A stretch of 64,000 nucleotides of DNA from Hyperoodon ampullatus (GCA_949752795.1 OX457068.1:60081582-60145581), one strand, 5' to 3'; shown: positions 1-12,660, counted from the stretch's first letter. The notes: a model not told the origin generated them from the letters alone. Program-made: numbers and translations.

Positions 1-980
1 TCTGTTTCAGTCATACCTCGTTATTTCTATCAAGCTATGCTTCCACTTATTGATGAGTATATCCATTAGGAATATGTCATAATCTCTCCATTTTAGTTTC
101 AGGGCCCAGCCCTTAGCCGCAGCTGAGCCTTTGGAGTGAGACTAAGATGGAATTCTTTATAATTCAGCTTCACTCCTTAACCCACCATTGTACCCTCCAG
201 TTATGAGAATCTGTGTCCAGAATTAATTCATTTCAATTAGTGGCCTGTCAACTCAGTGAAGCCTATTTAAAACAAATTAATTCTAGACATGCACTTGATA
301 ATTTGAAGCCAAGTGTATGTCCAGCATCATAAGACAGAAACAGAAAATAATTTCTAATTATGAAACCATTATATGGAGAAAAGGATTATGTCAGTTGATG
401 GTCTCCCTTTATAGTGTCTCCTTGGATTCTTTATTTTCTACTTTTGAAAATCAGAAAAGGTCATAAGTTTGTTCTTCAAAGGAAGCTTTATAACCAGTTC
501 TCTAGTTTCTGCTCAATTAGTCTATTTGACTTGTTGGTTACACGGGAACTTCAGAAGGAAGACTCTGTGTGCTGATGGCGTAGTAGCACTATTCAAACAG
601 CTGTAGTTATGTTATTTATTTGACCAGTACCTTGGTGTGCATTTAGAAGTCTGAAATAATATTAAAATAAAGTTTCTATTCACTGAGATTAGCTTTTAAA
701 AATTGTTTAATTAGATAAATCCTTCTTTTTAAAATATTGCCTCTTTGAAAAGATATTTACTTTGAGAAATAGTAGGGTACACAAACAAAGTGCCTGACTA
801 ACGTACTCTTTTATAGAGTAAAAGAAGAAAAAGACAAAGGTCAGAATTTCCATCAGACTTCTGAAGAAATAGCTAAATAATGAATATTTAACTAAAGAAT
901 GAAGACAGTCTGATGATTAGGATGATGATGATGACAGCGATGGTGACTATAAGTATAGAAAAACAGAACTGGAACAGCTG
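1..980. other. Non-coding flank, nothing recognised
   Basis: AT-rich unique-looking sequence upstream of the first L1. No open frame with coding character, no recognisable repeat and no RNA gene was seen. The junction with the L1 5'UTR lies near 981, where the conserved 5'UTR sequence begins. Confidence 0.6.
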
Positions 981-3284
981 GGGAATATGGTGGAAGAGTA
1001 AGATGCAGAGATCACCTTCCTCCCCACAGATACACCAGAAATACATCTATACGTGGAACAACTCCTACAGAATACCTACTAAAGGCTGGCAGAAGACCTA
1101 AGACCTCCCAAAAGGCAAGAAAGTCCCCATGAACCTGGGTAGGGAAAAAGGAAAAAGAATAAACAGAGACAAAAGGATAGGGATGGGACCTGCACCAGTG
1201 GGAGAGAGCTGTGAAGGAGGAAAGGTTTCCAAACACTAGGAAGCCCCTTCACAGGTGGACACTGCGGGTGGCAGAGGGGGAAGCTTTGGGGCCGCAGAGG
1301 AGAGTGCAGCCACAAGGGGGCAGAGGACAAATCAGAGAGATTCCCACAGAGAGGATCGGTGCTGACTGGCACTCACCAGCCCAAGAGGCTTGCCTGTGCA
1401 CCCGCTGGGGTGGGCGGGGCTGGGAGCTGAGGTTCAGCTTCGGTCGGAGTGCAGGGAGGGGACTGGGGTAGGCAGTGTGAACACAGCCTGCAGGGGTTAG
1501 TGCATCACGGCTAGCTGGGAGGGAGTCCAGGAGAACATTTGGACCAGCTGAAGAGGCAAGAGACTTTTTCTTCCCTCTTTGTTTCCTGGTGAGCAAGGAG
1601 AGGGGATTAAGAGTGTTGCTTAAAGGAGCTCCAGAGACGGGCAGGAGCCGCAGCTAAAAGCATGGACCCCAGAGATGGGCATAAGACGCTAAGGCTGCTG
1701 CTGCCACCAACAAGAAGCCTGTGTGCGAGCACAGGTCACTATCCACACCTCCCTTCCAGGGAGCCTGTGCAGCACACCACTGCCAGGGTCCCGGGATCCA
1801 ATGACAACTTCCCCAGGAAAACTCACGGCGTGCCTCAGGCTGGTGCAACATCATGCCGGCCTCTGCCACTGCAGGCTCGCCCCGCACTCCATACTCCTCC
1901 CTCCCCCGGCCTGAGTGCCCAAAGCAGCTGCTCCTTTAACCCCATCCTGTCTGAGCAAAGAACAGATGCCCTCTGAAGACCTACACACAGAGGCGGAGCC
2001 AAGTCCAAAGCTGAGACCCGGGAGCTGTGAGAACAAAGAAGAGAAAGGGAAATCTCTCCCAGCAGCCTCAGAAGCAGCGTATTAATGCTCCACAATCAAC
2101 TTGATGTACCCTGCATCTGTGGAATACATGAATAGACAACGAATAAACCTAAATTCAGGAGGTGGACTTTGACAGCAAGATTTATGTTTTTTTCCCCTTT
2201 TCCTCTTTTTTTGAATGTGTATGTGTATGCTTCTGTGTGAGATTTTGTCTGTATAGCTTTGCTTCCACAATTCGTCCTAGGGTTCTATCTGTACTTTTTT
2301 TAATTATTATTTTTTATTTCAATAACTTTATTTTCTCTTACTTTACTTTATTTAACTTTATCTTCTTCCTTTCTTTCCTTCCTTCCCTCCTTTAGACAAT
2401 GAATCATCCCAAATTGAGGAGGTGGACTTTGAGAGCAAGATTTATGATTTTCTCACTTTTTCCCCTTTTTCTGAGTGTGTATGTGTATGCTTCTGTGTGA
2501 GAATTTGTCTGTATAGTTTTGTTTCCACCATTTGTCCTAGGGTTTTATCCATCTGATTTTGTTGTTGTTGTTTTTCATTGTTTTCTTAACAATTATTTTT
2601 TTATTTTAATAACTATTTTATTTTATCTTACTTTATTTTATTTTACTTTATCTGCTTTCTTTCTTTCTTTTTTCTTCCTTCCTTTCCTCCTTCCTTCCTC
2701 CCTCCCTCCCTCCTTTCTTTCTTTCCTTCTTTCTTTCTACTTCTACTAATTCATTCTTTCTACTTTTCTCTCTTTTATTCTGAGCCATGTGGATGAAAGG
2801 CTCTTGGTGCTGCAGCCAGGAGTCAGTGCTGTGCCTCTGAGGTGGGAGTGACAACTTCAGGACACTGGTCCACAAGAGACCTCCCAGCTCCACGTAATAT
2901 CACATAGCAAAAATCTCCCAGAGATCTCCATCTCAACAAGAGCACCAAGCTTCACTCAACGACCAGCAAGCTACAGTGCTGGACACCCTATGCCAAACAA
3001 CTAGCAAGACAGGAACACAAACCCACCCATTAGCAGAGAGGCTGCCTAAAATCATAATATGTCCATAGACACTCCAAAACACACCACCAGACGTGGAGCT
3101 GCCCACCAGAAAGACAAGATCCAGCCTCATCCACCAGAACACAGGCACTAGTCCCCTCCACCAGGAAGGCTACACAGTCCACGAAACCGAAATTAGTCAG
3201 TAGGGACAGACACCAAAAAAAAAACGGGAAGTACGAAACTGCAGCCTGCAAACAGGAGACCCCAAACACAGTAAGATAAGCAAA
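981..3284 (+). promoter_or_regulatory. L1A 5'UTR
   Basis: Untranslated leader of L1A, about 2.3 kb. It begins with the AAGATG/AATATGGTGG-type L1 start, has a GC-rich block (about 1200-2050), then a T-rich and pyrimidine-rich part (2170-2780), and ends just before the ORF1 ATG. By family knowledge this leader carries the internal RNA polymerase II promoter of L1. No start site can be fixed from the sequence. A 260-bp tandem duplication lies inside it (2134-2653). Confidence 0.75.
2134..2653 (+). repeat. 260-bp tandem duplication in L1A 5'UTR
   Basis: The segment from 'tagacaacgaataaacc' (2134) recurs from 'tagacaatgaatcatcc' (2394). Each copy contains the ggaggtggactttg motif, the 'tgtgtatgtgtatgcttctg' motif and a T/C-rich end. 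The period is 260 bp (2141 to 2401). L1B has only one copy of this long unit, so the duplication belongs to L1A or its subfamily. Confidence 0.8.
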
Positions 3285-4190
3285 ATGAGAAGACAAAAAA
3301 CAAAACAAAAAAAAACACAGAAGATGAAGCAGCAAGATAAAACCCCACAAGATCTAACAAATGAAGAGGAAATAGGCAGTCTACCTGAAAAATAATTCAG
3401 AATAATGATAGTAAAGATGATGCAAAATCTTGGAAATAGAATAGACAAAATGCAAGAAACATTTAACAAGGACCTAGAAGAACTAAAGATGAAACAAGCA
3501 ATGATGGACAACAAAATAAATGAATTTAAAAATACTCTAGATGGGATCAATAGCAGAATAACTGAAGCAGAAGAATGGATAAGTGACGTGGAAGATAAAA
3601 TAGTGGAAATAATGACTGCAGAGAAGAATAAAGAAAAAAGAATGAAAAGAACTGAGGACAGTCTCAAAGACATCTGGGACAACATTAAACTCACCAACGT
3701 TGGAATTACAGGGGCTCCAGAAGAAGAAGAGAAAAAGAAAGAGACTGAGAAAATATTTGAAGAGATTATAGTTGAAAACTTCCCTAATATGGGAAAGGAA
3801 ATAGTTAATTAAGTGCAGAAAGCACAGAGCGTCCCATACAGGATAAATCCAAGGAGAAATACGCCAAGACACATATTAGTCAAACTGTCAAGAATTAAAC
3901 ACAAAGAACACATATTAAAAGCAGCAAGGGAAAAACAACAAATAACACACAAGGGAATCCCCATAAGATTAACAGCTGATCTTTCAGCAGAAACTGTGCA
4001 AGCCAGAAGGGACTGGCAGAACATATTTAAAGTGATGAAGGAGAAAATCCTGCAACCATGATTACTCTACACAACAAGGATCTCATACAGATTTGATGGA
4101 GAAATTAAAACCTTTACAGACAAGCAAAAGCTGAGACAGTTCAGCACCACCAAACCAGCTTTACAACAAATGCTAAAGGAACTTCTCTAG
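3285..4190 (+). pseudogene. L1A ORF1 (RNA-binding chaperone), broken
   Basis: By family knowledge L1 ORF1p is a coiled-coil trimer that binds L1 RNA in a cytoplasmic RNP. The frame starts at the ATG in 'caaaatgagaag' and ends at the TAG in 'cttctctag', the same place as in L1B; 302 codons are expected. Three nonsense changes in that frame interrupt it: near 3391 (GAA to TAA), at 3810-3812 (CAA to TAA) and at 4059-4061 (AGA to TGA). An A-rich 12-bp in-frame insertion follows the start. The surviving middle (3405-3812) shows the charged coiled-coil heptads and the start of the RNA-binding domain (EEEEKKKETEKIFEEIIVEN). No functional product is expected. Confidence 0.88.
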
Positions 4191-4248
4191 GTAAGAAACA
4201 TAAGAGAAGGAATATACCTATAATAAGGATTCCAAAGCAATTAAGAAA

Positions 4249-7200
4249 ATGGGAATAGGAACCTACACATTGATAACTACCTTAAATGTAAATGGACTAA
4301 TTGCTCCCACCAAAAGACACAGATTGACTGAATGGATACAAAAACAAGACCCATATATATGCTGTCTACAAGAGAACCACTTCAGACCTAGAGACACATA
4401 CAGACTGAAAGAAAGAGGATGGAAAAAGATATTCCATGCAAATGGAAATCAAAAGAAAGCTGGAGTAGCAATTCTCATACCAGACAAAATAGACTTTAAA
4501 ATAAAGATTATTAGAAGAGAAAAAGAAGGACATTAAATAATGATCAAGGGGTAGATCCCAGAAGAAGATATAACAATTGTAAATATTTATGCACCCAACA
4601 TAGGAGCACCTCAATACATAAGGCAAATACTAACAGCCATAAAAGGGGAAATCGACAGTAACACACTCATAGTAGGGAACTTTAACATTCCACTTTCACC
4701 AATGGAGAAGTCATCCAAAATGAAAATAAATAAGGAAATATAACCTTTAAAGCATACATTAAACAAGATGGACTTAATTGATATTTAGAAGACATTCCAT
4801 CCAAAAATAACAGAATACACATTTTCCTCAAGTGCTCATGGAAGATTCCCCAGGATAGATCATATCTTGGGTCACAATTCAAGCCTTGGTAAAATTAAGA
4901 AAATTGAAATTGTATCAAGTATATTTTCTGACCACAATGCTATGAGACTAGATATCAACTACAGGAAAAGATCTGTAAAAAATACAAACACATGGAAGCT
5001 AAACAATACAGTACTTAATAATGAAGTGATCACTGAAGAAATCAAACAGGAAAGAAAAAAAATACCTAGAAACAAATGACAATGGAGACATGATGACCCA
5101 AAACCTATGGGATGAAGCAAAAGAAGTTCTAAGAGAGAAGTTTATAGCAATACAATCCCACCTTAAGAAACAGGAAACATTTCGAGTAAACAACCTGACC
5201 CTGCACCTAAAGCAATTAGAGAAAGAAGAACAAAAAACCCCCACAGTGAGCAGAAGGAAAGAAATCATAAAGATCAGATCAGAAATAAATGAAAAAGAAA
5301 TGAAGGAAACGATAGCAAAGATCAATAAAACTAAAAGCTGGTTCTTTGAGAAGATAAACAAAATTGACAAACCATTAGCCAGACTCATCAAGAAAAAAAG
5401 GGAGAAGACTCAAATCAATAGAACTAGAAATGAAAAAGGAGAAATAACAACTGACACTACAGAAATACAAAAGATCATGAGAGATTACTACAAGCAACAC
5501 TATGCTAATAAATTGGACAACCAGGAAGAAATGGACAAATTATTAGAAATGCACAACCTGCCAAGAATGAATCAGAAAGAAATAGAAAATATGAACAGAC
5601 CAATCACAAGCACTGAAATTGAAACTGTGATTAAAAATCTACCAACAAACAAAACCCCAGGACCAGATGGCTTCACAGGCGAATTCTATCAAACATTTAG
5701 AGAAGAGCTAACACCTGTCCTTCTCAAATTCTTCCAAATTACAGCAGAGGGAGGAACACTTCCAAACTCATTCTAGAAGGCCACCATCACCTCGATACCA
5801 AAACCAGACAAGGATGTCACAAAGAAAGAAAACTACAGGCCAATATCACTGATGAACATAGATGCAAAAACCATCAACAAAATACTAGCAAACAGAATCC
5901 AACGACACATTAGAAGGATCATACACCATGATCAAGTGGGGTTTATTCCAGAAATACAAGGTTTTTCAATATATGCAAATCAGTCAACGTGATACACCAT
6001 ATTAACAAATTGAATGAGAAAAACCACATGATCATTTCAGTAGATGTACAGAAAGCTTTAGACAAAATTCAACACCCATTTATGATAAAAACCCTGCAGA
6101 AAGTAGGCATAGAGGGAACTTTCCTCAACATAATAAAGGCCATATATGACAAACCCACAGCTAACATCATCTTCAATGGTGAAAAACTGAAAGCATTTCC
6201 ACTAAGATCAGGAACAAGACAAGGTTGCCCACTCTCACCACTCTTATTCAACATAGTTTTGGAAGTTTTAACCACAGCAATCAGTGAAGAAAAGGAAATA
6301 AAAGGAATCCAAATCGGAAAAGAAGAAATAAAGCTGTCACTGTTTGCAGATGACCTGATACTATACATAGAAAATCCTAAACATGCTACCAGAAAACTAC
6401 TAAAACTAATCAATGAATCTGGTAAAGTAGGAGGATACAAAATTAATGCACAGAAATCTCTGGCATTCCTATACAATAATGACGAAAAATCTGAAAATGA
6501 AATCAAGAAAACACTCCCATTTACCATTGCAACAAAAAGAATAATATATCTAGGAATAAACCAACCTAAAGAGACAAAAGACCTGTAGGCAGAAAATTAT
6601 AAGACACTGATGAAAGGAATTAAAGATGATACAATAGATGGAGAGATATGCCATGGTCTTGGATTGGAAGAATCAACATTGTGAAAATGACTCACTACCC
6701 AAAGCAATCTACAGATTCAATGTGATCCCTATCAAACTACCACTGGCATTTTTCACAGAACTAGAACAAAAAATTTCACAATTTGTATGGAAACACAAAA
6801 AACCCTGAATAGCCAAAGCAATCTTGAGAACGAAAAACGGAGCTGGAGGAATCAGGCTCCCTGACTTCATACTATACTACAAAGCTACAGTAATCAAGAC
6901 AGTATGGTACTGGCACAAAAACAGAAAGGTAGATCAATGGGACAAGATAGAAAGCCCAGAGATAAATCCATGCACATATGGTCACCTTGTCATTGATAAA
7001 GGAGGCAGGAAAGTACAGTGGAGAAAGGACAGCCTCTTCAATAAGTGTTGCTGGGAAAACTGGACAGGGACATGTAAAAGTATCAGATTAGATCACTCCC
7101 TAACACCATACACAAAAATAAGCTCAAAATGGATTAAAGACCTAAATGTAAGGCCTGAAACTGTCAAACTCTTAGAGGAAAACCTTGGCAGAACACTCTA

Positions 7201-8056
7201 TGACATAAATCACGGCAAATTAATTTTTGACCCACCCACTGGCAATAAAAACAGAAATAAACAAATGGGACCTAATAAAACTTCAAAGCTTTTGCACAGC
7301 AAAGGAAACCATAAACAAGACCAAAAGACAACCCTCAGAATGGGAGAAAATATTTGCAAATGAAGCAACTGACAAAGGATTAATCTCTAAATTTTATAAG
7401 CAGCTCATGCAGCTCAATAACAAAAAACAAACAACCCAATCCAAAAATGGGCAGAAAACCTAAATAGACATTTCTCCAAAGAAGATATACAGATTGCCAA
7501 CAAACACATGAAAGAATGGTCAACATCATTAATTATTAGAGAAATGCAAATCAAAACTACAATGAGATATCATCTCACACCAGTCAGAATGGCCATCATC
7601 AAAACATCTAGAAACAATAAATGCTGGAGAGGGTGTGGAGAAAAGCGGACATTCTTGCACTGCTGGTGGGAATGTGAATTGGTACAGCCACTATGGAGAA
7701 CAGTATGGAGGTTCCTTAAACAACTACAAATAGAACTACCACAAGACCCAGCAATCCCACTACTGGGCATATACCCTGAGAAAAGCATAAATCAAAAAGC
7801 GACATGTACCAACATGTTCATTGCAGCTCTATTCACAATAACCCGGAGATGGAAACAACCTAAGTGTCCATCATCGGATGAATGGATAAAGAAGATGTGG
7901 CACATATATACAATGGAATATTACTCAGCCATAAAAAGAAACAAAATGGAGTTATTTGTAATCAGGTGGATTGACCTAGAGTCTGTCATACAGAGTGAAG
8001 TAAGTCAGAAAGAAAAAGACAAATACCATATGCTAACACATATATATGGAATTTAA
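4249..8056 (+). pseudogene. L1A ORF2 (endonuclease-reverse transcriptase), broken
   Basis: By family knowledge ORF2p nicks target DNA with an N-terminal APE-like endonuclease and copies L1 RNA by target-primed reverse transcription. The frame begins MGIGTYTLITTLNVNG at 4249, 58 bp after the ORF1 stop, and ends at the TAA in 'ggaatttaa'. Visible pieces in order: endonuclease start (LQENHFR, where L1B has LQETHFR), the intact SDHNAMRLD motif near 4936, the RT part (5090-6588) with [14 protein letters not shown] and FADDLILY, and the C-terminal cysteine-rich part (7508-8056, [18 protein letters not shown]). Early stops occur at 4534-4536 and near 4554, and frameshifts divide the rest. It cannot make a full protein. 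Confidence 0.9.
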
Positions 8057-8548
8057 GGAAAAAAATGTCATGAAGAACCTACGGGTAAGACAGGAATAAA
8101 GACACAGACCGACTAGAGAATGGACTTGATGATATGGGGAGGGTGAAGGGTAATCTGTGACAAAGCAAGCGAGGGGCATGGACATATATACACTACCAAA
8201 CCTAAAATATAAAGTTAGTGGGAAGCAGCTGCATAGCCCATGGAGATCAGCTCAGTGCTTTGTGACCACCTAGAGTAGTGGGATATGAGGATGGGAGGGA
8301 GGGAGATGCAAGAGGGAAGAGATATTGGAACATATGTATATGTATAGCTGATTCACTTTGTTATAAATATGAATTGCAGACTTAAAGGAAAATCTTGAGT
8401 AAATCTTCTTTAATATCATATGTAAGCAGATTTATATATATATTTATCATATTTTAATAAGAGATGTTAACAAATTAATCTGTCAGATTAGTGACTGTCA
8501 TTGATGAAGCTTCTTCTTTCTAACAATATTTTAAGCTTATACTATGTT

Positions 8549-8660
8549 TTCTCTAAATCAAGCCAAGCAAGCATTGTAGAAAACTTAAGCAACTCTCAAT
8601 CTAGGAGACATATGAGAAGTTCTGGTATAGATTTTCTAAATACTCTTGTCTACCATTTAA
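8549..8660 (+). repeat. Diverged direct repeat, copy 1
   Basis: About 110 bp beginning 'aatcaagccaagcaagcatt' and running through 'ctcaatctaggagacata' to 'aatactcttgtctacc'. It is matched with many substitutions and small gaps by 9992-10110. I cannot name the family; it may be a shared fragment of an old transposon or a local duplication. Confidence 0.6.
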
Positions 8661-9154
8661 CTTCCGTCTTACCTGCTTTTGTCGAATTTTTCTCCATAAC
8701 CGATAAAGGTTTTGTTCAATAGTTGATGTAAATAAGAGGCAACAGAAAAGACCTCTTATAGTAATGGATTCACTCTGCCAAAGTTGAGTCCTCTCTTGAA
8801 AGACCCTTGATCAGAAATAGCACATGATACAAATATAGTAGGATGTTCCCTTTTAAATCAGAGTCCATGATTAAATTGCCATCAGGTTCAAGTTTGTTTA
8901 AGAAGTTGGAGGGGCAGTTTAGCACAAACTTGTTTGCATCAGGATCTAATATGTTCTAGGGAAAAGTGGTCTAGAGAGAAGCAAACTTGACTCTGTAACA
9001 ATGTTGACTTCCTACAGAGAAGTCCATCCTTCTGAGGGCACATAGTAAGTCTGAAACAAGGACTTGTTTTTGACCTGTTCCATTGTGATTTATAGGGTAA
9101 GAGAGATAAGCCACAGTCACAATTATAAGATCTTCTCTGTAACCAAATCTAAGG

Positions 9155-9295
9155 CAGAGCTTCTCAGAGTTTTACGTTAATGTGAATCAACTGAGGATCT
9201 CATTAAAGTGTTGATTCTGATTCAGTAGATAAGTTGGGTCAGGTGAGAACAATACAAGTTCTCTGGTATTAGGATCTAAACAAAGATCTAAGATA
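9155..9295 (+). repeat. MER5A-like hAT-Charlie fragment
   Basis: The run 'cttctcagagttttac', then 'atcaactgaggatctc', then 'tctgattcagtagat' follows the order and spacing of the MER5A consensus (non-autonomous hAT-Charlie element). Recognition is from memory of the consensus and the copy is old. Confidence 0.65.
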
Positions 9296-9991
9296 TTTGG
9301 GTCCAAGGTGGTAATGTTATGGTAGTCCTGTTTCACAGTCTGACAAATGAAAGTGTCACTTCCCACACTTTGTTACCAGACACTGAATAGGTTTGTAATA
9401 TCATAGGTTTCAGCCCACACAAAGGCATCCACATGAGCCACTAATGGCATTACAGCCAGAAGATAATAAGAGCAGGCTCCAGGAGGAGCAGCAGTCTATG
9501 CTGTTGGGGTTACAGGATAGCAGAACCTAACAAAATCTAAGGCATTGCAGGGTACAAAATCATGGAGCTGCTCTAAGAAAAACACCCCTCCTTAGAAGAG
9601 GGGAAACAAGAAGAAGAGGAAAGAAATAACAGAGGCATAAGAGGGGCTACTGGATTATTTGATGAAGACTTTCAAGAATCATGCCTTGGACATGCCCATA
9701 AAGAAAAATGAGTCTTTGAGTTGCCCTTGGGGAATGTGGGCATCTGCTGTAACCATTAGTAAAAGAAACAGAATGAACATGAGTAAATATGGAAGCCATG
9801 ATAATTATCATGTTTATAAAAATGCCAGAAGACAGTTCATTGAATTTTGTAATTTCAAAGGTAGCTGTACCTACAAAACATCATCTTAATAATTTACCTT
9901 CTTTGGACAAGAGGAAGACAAAACAGTCTTCTGAAGGAGAGAAGATACTTTTCCCATAGACAAGCTCTGAGTTGGCATTTTTTACAAACTG

Positions 9992-10110
9992 AATTTGCCC
10001 AGAGTAACCCAAGCAAGCATTTTAGAAAACTTTAAGAAAGTGATTCTCAATCTAGGAGGCACATCAAAATGTTCTGGTGTAGAGTTTAGAAATACTTTTC
10101 TCTAACCTTG
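9992..10110 (+). repeat. Diverged direct repeat, copy 2
   Basis: Matches 8549-8660 in the same orientation about 1.44 kb downstream: 'cccaagcaagcattttagaa', 'ctcaatctaggaggcaca' and 'gttctggtgtagagttt' align with the first copy. Nothing coding is visible. Confidence 0.6.
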
Positions 10111-10552
10111 AACTTTTCCTCTATGTAATGAAATATTCTAAGTTATGCTAAGGGTGTACTATATCTTAAAACCCTCAAATAAGACAACTTACAGTGTAGT
10201 CAACCCTCACATATTTTGTTCCGAAGTACCAAACATATGGAAGTTCAGTGTCTGATTCAATATAACCATTCCCAAATTGTTAACTCATAAAGAGTGGTCT
10301 CTTCATACTGGAATTAAAAAGTCAAGATAGTATTGTTTTAATACTGCAATAATTTGATATTTTATAAGTAATGATAACATTAATTACACATGAATTTAAT
10401 TTCCCATTGGTTATCTAACATATACAAGTACTTCTGCATACGTATTTTGGAATCTAAATTGATAAATGATCTGAACACAACTTTTTAGATATGAACTGAC
10501 ATTGGGATAATTTACTTCTCTAGTTTATGATCTTGTACGTTTTGCAAAGGCA

Positions 10553-10770
10553 ACCCAGTGTATTGGAAAGAATACTGGCTACAGAGTCGAGTGACATAGA
10601 TTTTAATCTTCATTCTGCAATTTACTAGTGCTGTGACCATAAGCAATTAACATAACCACTTTTCAGATCCAATTACATTATCTATAACATAAGGATAGTT
10701 AACATTAATTAGTGAGGATTAAATGGAAAAAAGTGGAATATCAAGTACAATAGAGGACACAATGTAAATT
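10553..10770 (+). repeat. MIR SINE fragment
   Basis: The order 'ggaaagaatactggctacagag', 'tttactagtgctgtgacca', 'aagcaattaacataacc' and 'gtgaggattaaatgg' is that of a sense-strand MIR core (ancient tRNA-derived SINE of mammals). It is heavily diverged. Confidence 0.75.
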
Positions 10771-10774
10771 TCAT

Positions 10775-10860
10775 ACTTCCTCTCCGGGCTCTCATTTCTT
10801 CATCTGTAAAATGCAGACAATACTATAATTGGTGCATATTTCACAGACTTGTGGTGACGA
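10775..10860 (+). repeat. Second MIR-like fragment
   Basis: 'ctctcatttcttcatctgta' followed by 'aaatgcagacaatact' matches the MIR segment around 'tttcctcatctgtaaaatgg'. It sits directly after the first MIR, so it is a separate partial copy or a tandem remnant. Confidence 0.55.
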
Positions 10861-12440
10861 TCACAAATTAACCAATGGATACAAAATGGACATTTGTGAT
10901 GTTTTGGGGCACTCTGCTCACATTTTGGTAGTTTTCTAAGGAGAAAGACAGAAATCTCATTTACAGTCTCCCTCATGGCAGATTTTTCTGCTTAATTTAG
11001 TTAAAACGGGTACTATTGCTTGCAGATAAGAACAATGAACAGTACGGGATATATCCTTTGCTTTTTAAATAATCTGCATTCGCAAGTTATTTTGGAACCT
11101 GTACACTGTGACAAAATAAATATTTCCTGAATGAAATACTTGGCAAATTTTGACTAGCTTCAGGATATCTTTACCAGAGTCTTGCTCAATTAAATCTGAT
11201 CATCAATTTCCATCAAATAGGAAAGTAGACCACGGAGGAAGATGGCAGAAGACCCCGGAGGAAGATGGAGGAAGAGTAAGATGCGGAGATCACCTTCCTC
11301 CCCACAGATACATCAGAAATTCATCTACACGTGGAACAACTCCTACAGAACACCTACTGAACGCTGACAGAAGACCTCAGACCCCCCAAAAGGCAAGAAA
11401 CTCCCCACATACCTGGGTAGGGCAAAAGAAAAAAGAATAAACAGAGACAAAAGGATAGGGATGGGACCGGCACCAGTGGGAGGGAGCCGTGAAGGAGGAA
11501 AGGTTTCCACACACTACAAGCCCCTTCGCGGGCGGAGACTGCAGGTGGCTGAGGGGGAAAGCTTCGGAGTAGCGGAGGAGAGCACAGCAACAGGGGTGTG
11601 GAGGGAAAAGCTGAGAGATTCCGGCACAGAGGATCGGTGCCCTCAGGCACACACCAGCCCGAGAGGCTTGTCTGCTCGGCCGCCGGGGCGGGCGGGGCTG
11701 GGAGCTGAGGCTCGGGTATCGGCTTTGAGTCGGAGCGCAGGGAGAGGACTGGGGCTGGTGGCAGGAAGAGAGCCTGAAGGGGTTAGTGCACCACGGCTAG
11801 CCCAGAGGGAGTCCGGGGAAAGGGTCTGGAGCTGCCGAAGAGGCAAGAGGATTTTTCTTCCCTTTTGTTTCCTGCTGCGTGAGGAGAGGGCATTAAGAGG
11901 GCTGCTTGGGGAAGCGCCGGAGACAGGCGTGAGCTGCGGCTAAAGGCGCGGACCCTGGAGACGGGCGTGGGACGCTGGGGCTGCTGCTGCCGCCACCGCC
12001 GCGGGGCCTGTGTGCGAGCGCGGGTCACTGTCTGCCCCACCTTCCGGGGGGCCTGTGCACCCCACCACTGCCGGTGTCCCGGGACCCGGGGAAAGCTTTC
12101 CCGGGAAAGCGCATGGAGCGCCTCGGTCTGGTGCAACGTCACGCAGGCCTCTGCCGCCGCAGGCCCGCCCCACACTGCGCGCCCCTCCCTCCCCTCTGCC
12201 TGAGTGAGCCAGAGCCCCCGAATAAGCGGCTCCTTTAAATCCGTCCTGTCTGAGCGAAGAATGGACGCCCTCTGGCGACCTATGCGCAGAGTCGGGGCCA
12301 GGTCCAAGGCTGAGACCCGGGAGCTGTGAGAGCAGAGAAGAGACAGGGAAATCTCTCTGTGCAGCCTCGGAGGCAGCGGATTAAAGCTCCACGGTCAACT
12401 TGATGTGCCCTGCGTCTGTGGAGTGCATGAATGGACAGCG

Positions 12441-12660
12441 AATCATCCCAAATTGAGGAAGTGGACTTTGAGGACAAGATTTAAGACTTTCCCCCCTTTT
12501 CCTCTTTTTACAACAAATTATCCCAAATTAAGGAGGTGGACTTAGAGAGCAAGATTTCAGACTTCTCGCCCTTTTCCTCTTTTTACAACGAATTATCCCA
12601 AATTGAGGAGGTGGACTTGGAGAGCAAGATTTTTGATTTTTCCCCCTGTTCTCTTTTTGT
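12441..12660 (+). repeat. 75-bp unit repeated three times in L1B 5'UTR
   Basis: The motif aatcatccca/aattatccca starts at 12441, 12516 and 12591, an exact 75-bp period. Each unit carries ggaggtggactt (or a close variant), an aagattt motif and an end of the type 'cccttttcctctttttacaa'. The third unit runs into the ordinary downstream 5'UTR. L1A has a 260-bp duplication starting at the same motif instead. Confidence 0.88.

Larger units (their letters stand above)
981..8366 (+). mobile_element. L1A: near full-length degenerate LINE-1
   Basis: A complete L1 layout: GC-rich 5'UTR (981-3284), ORF1 (3285-4190), a 58-bp spacer, ORF2 (4249-8056) and a short 3'UTR. It aligns by eye over its whole length with L1B at 11234-18765. 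It is older or more decayed than L1B: ORF1 has three nonsense changes, and ORF2 has many stops and frameshifts. The 3' end stops at about 8366 without a poly(A) tail, losing the last 50 or so bases that L1B keeps. I found no convincing target-site duplication. The element is non-autonomous as it stands. Confidence 0.93.
8367..11233. other. Non-coding spacer between L1A and L1B
   Basis: AT-rich non-coding DNA. It contains a MER5A-like piece, two MIR-like pieces and a diverged pair of direct repeats, listed separately. No host exon is supported; the short open frames at 8501-8722 and 9659-9889 have no recognisable motif and lie in AT-rich sequence. Confidence 0.6.

Noticed and set aside
2162..2893. 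Hydrophobic-looking open frames in L1A leader
   Set aside because: Phe/Leu/Ser-rich translations come from the T- and CT-rich leader; antisense versions are Lys/Glu/Arg-rich for the same reason.
11461..11943. 160-codon sense frame in the L1B leader
   Set aside because: The matching region of L1A is out of frame and interrupted; the GC-rich composition explains the open frame.
12441..12660. CRISPR-like reading of the 75-bp tandem units
   Set aside because: Units are contiguous with no spacers, lie in an L1 leader and the genome is mammalian.
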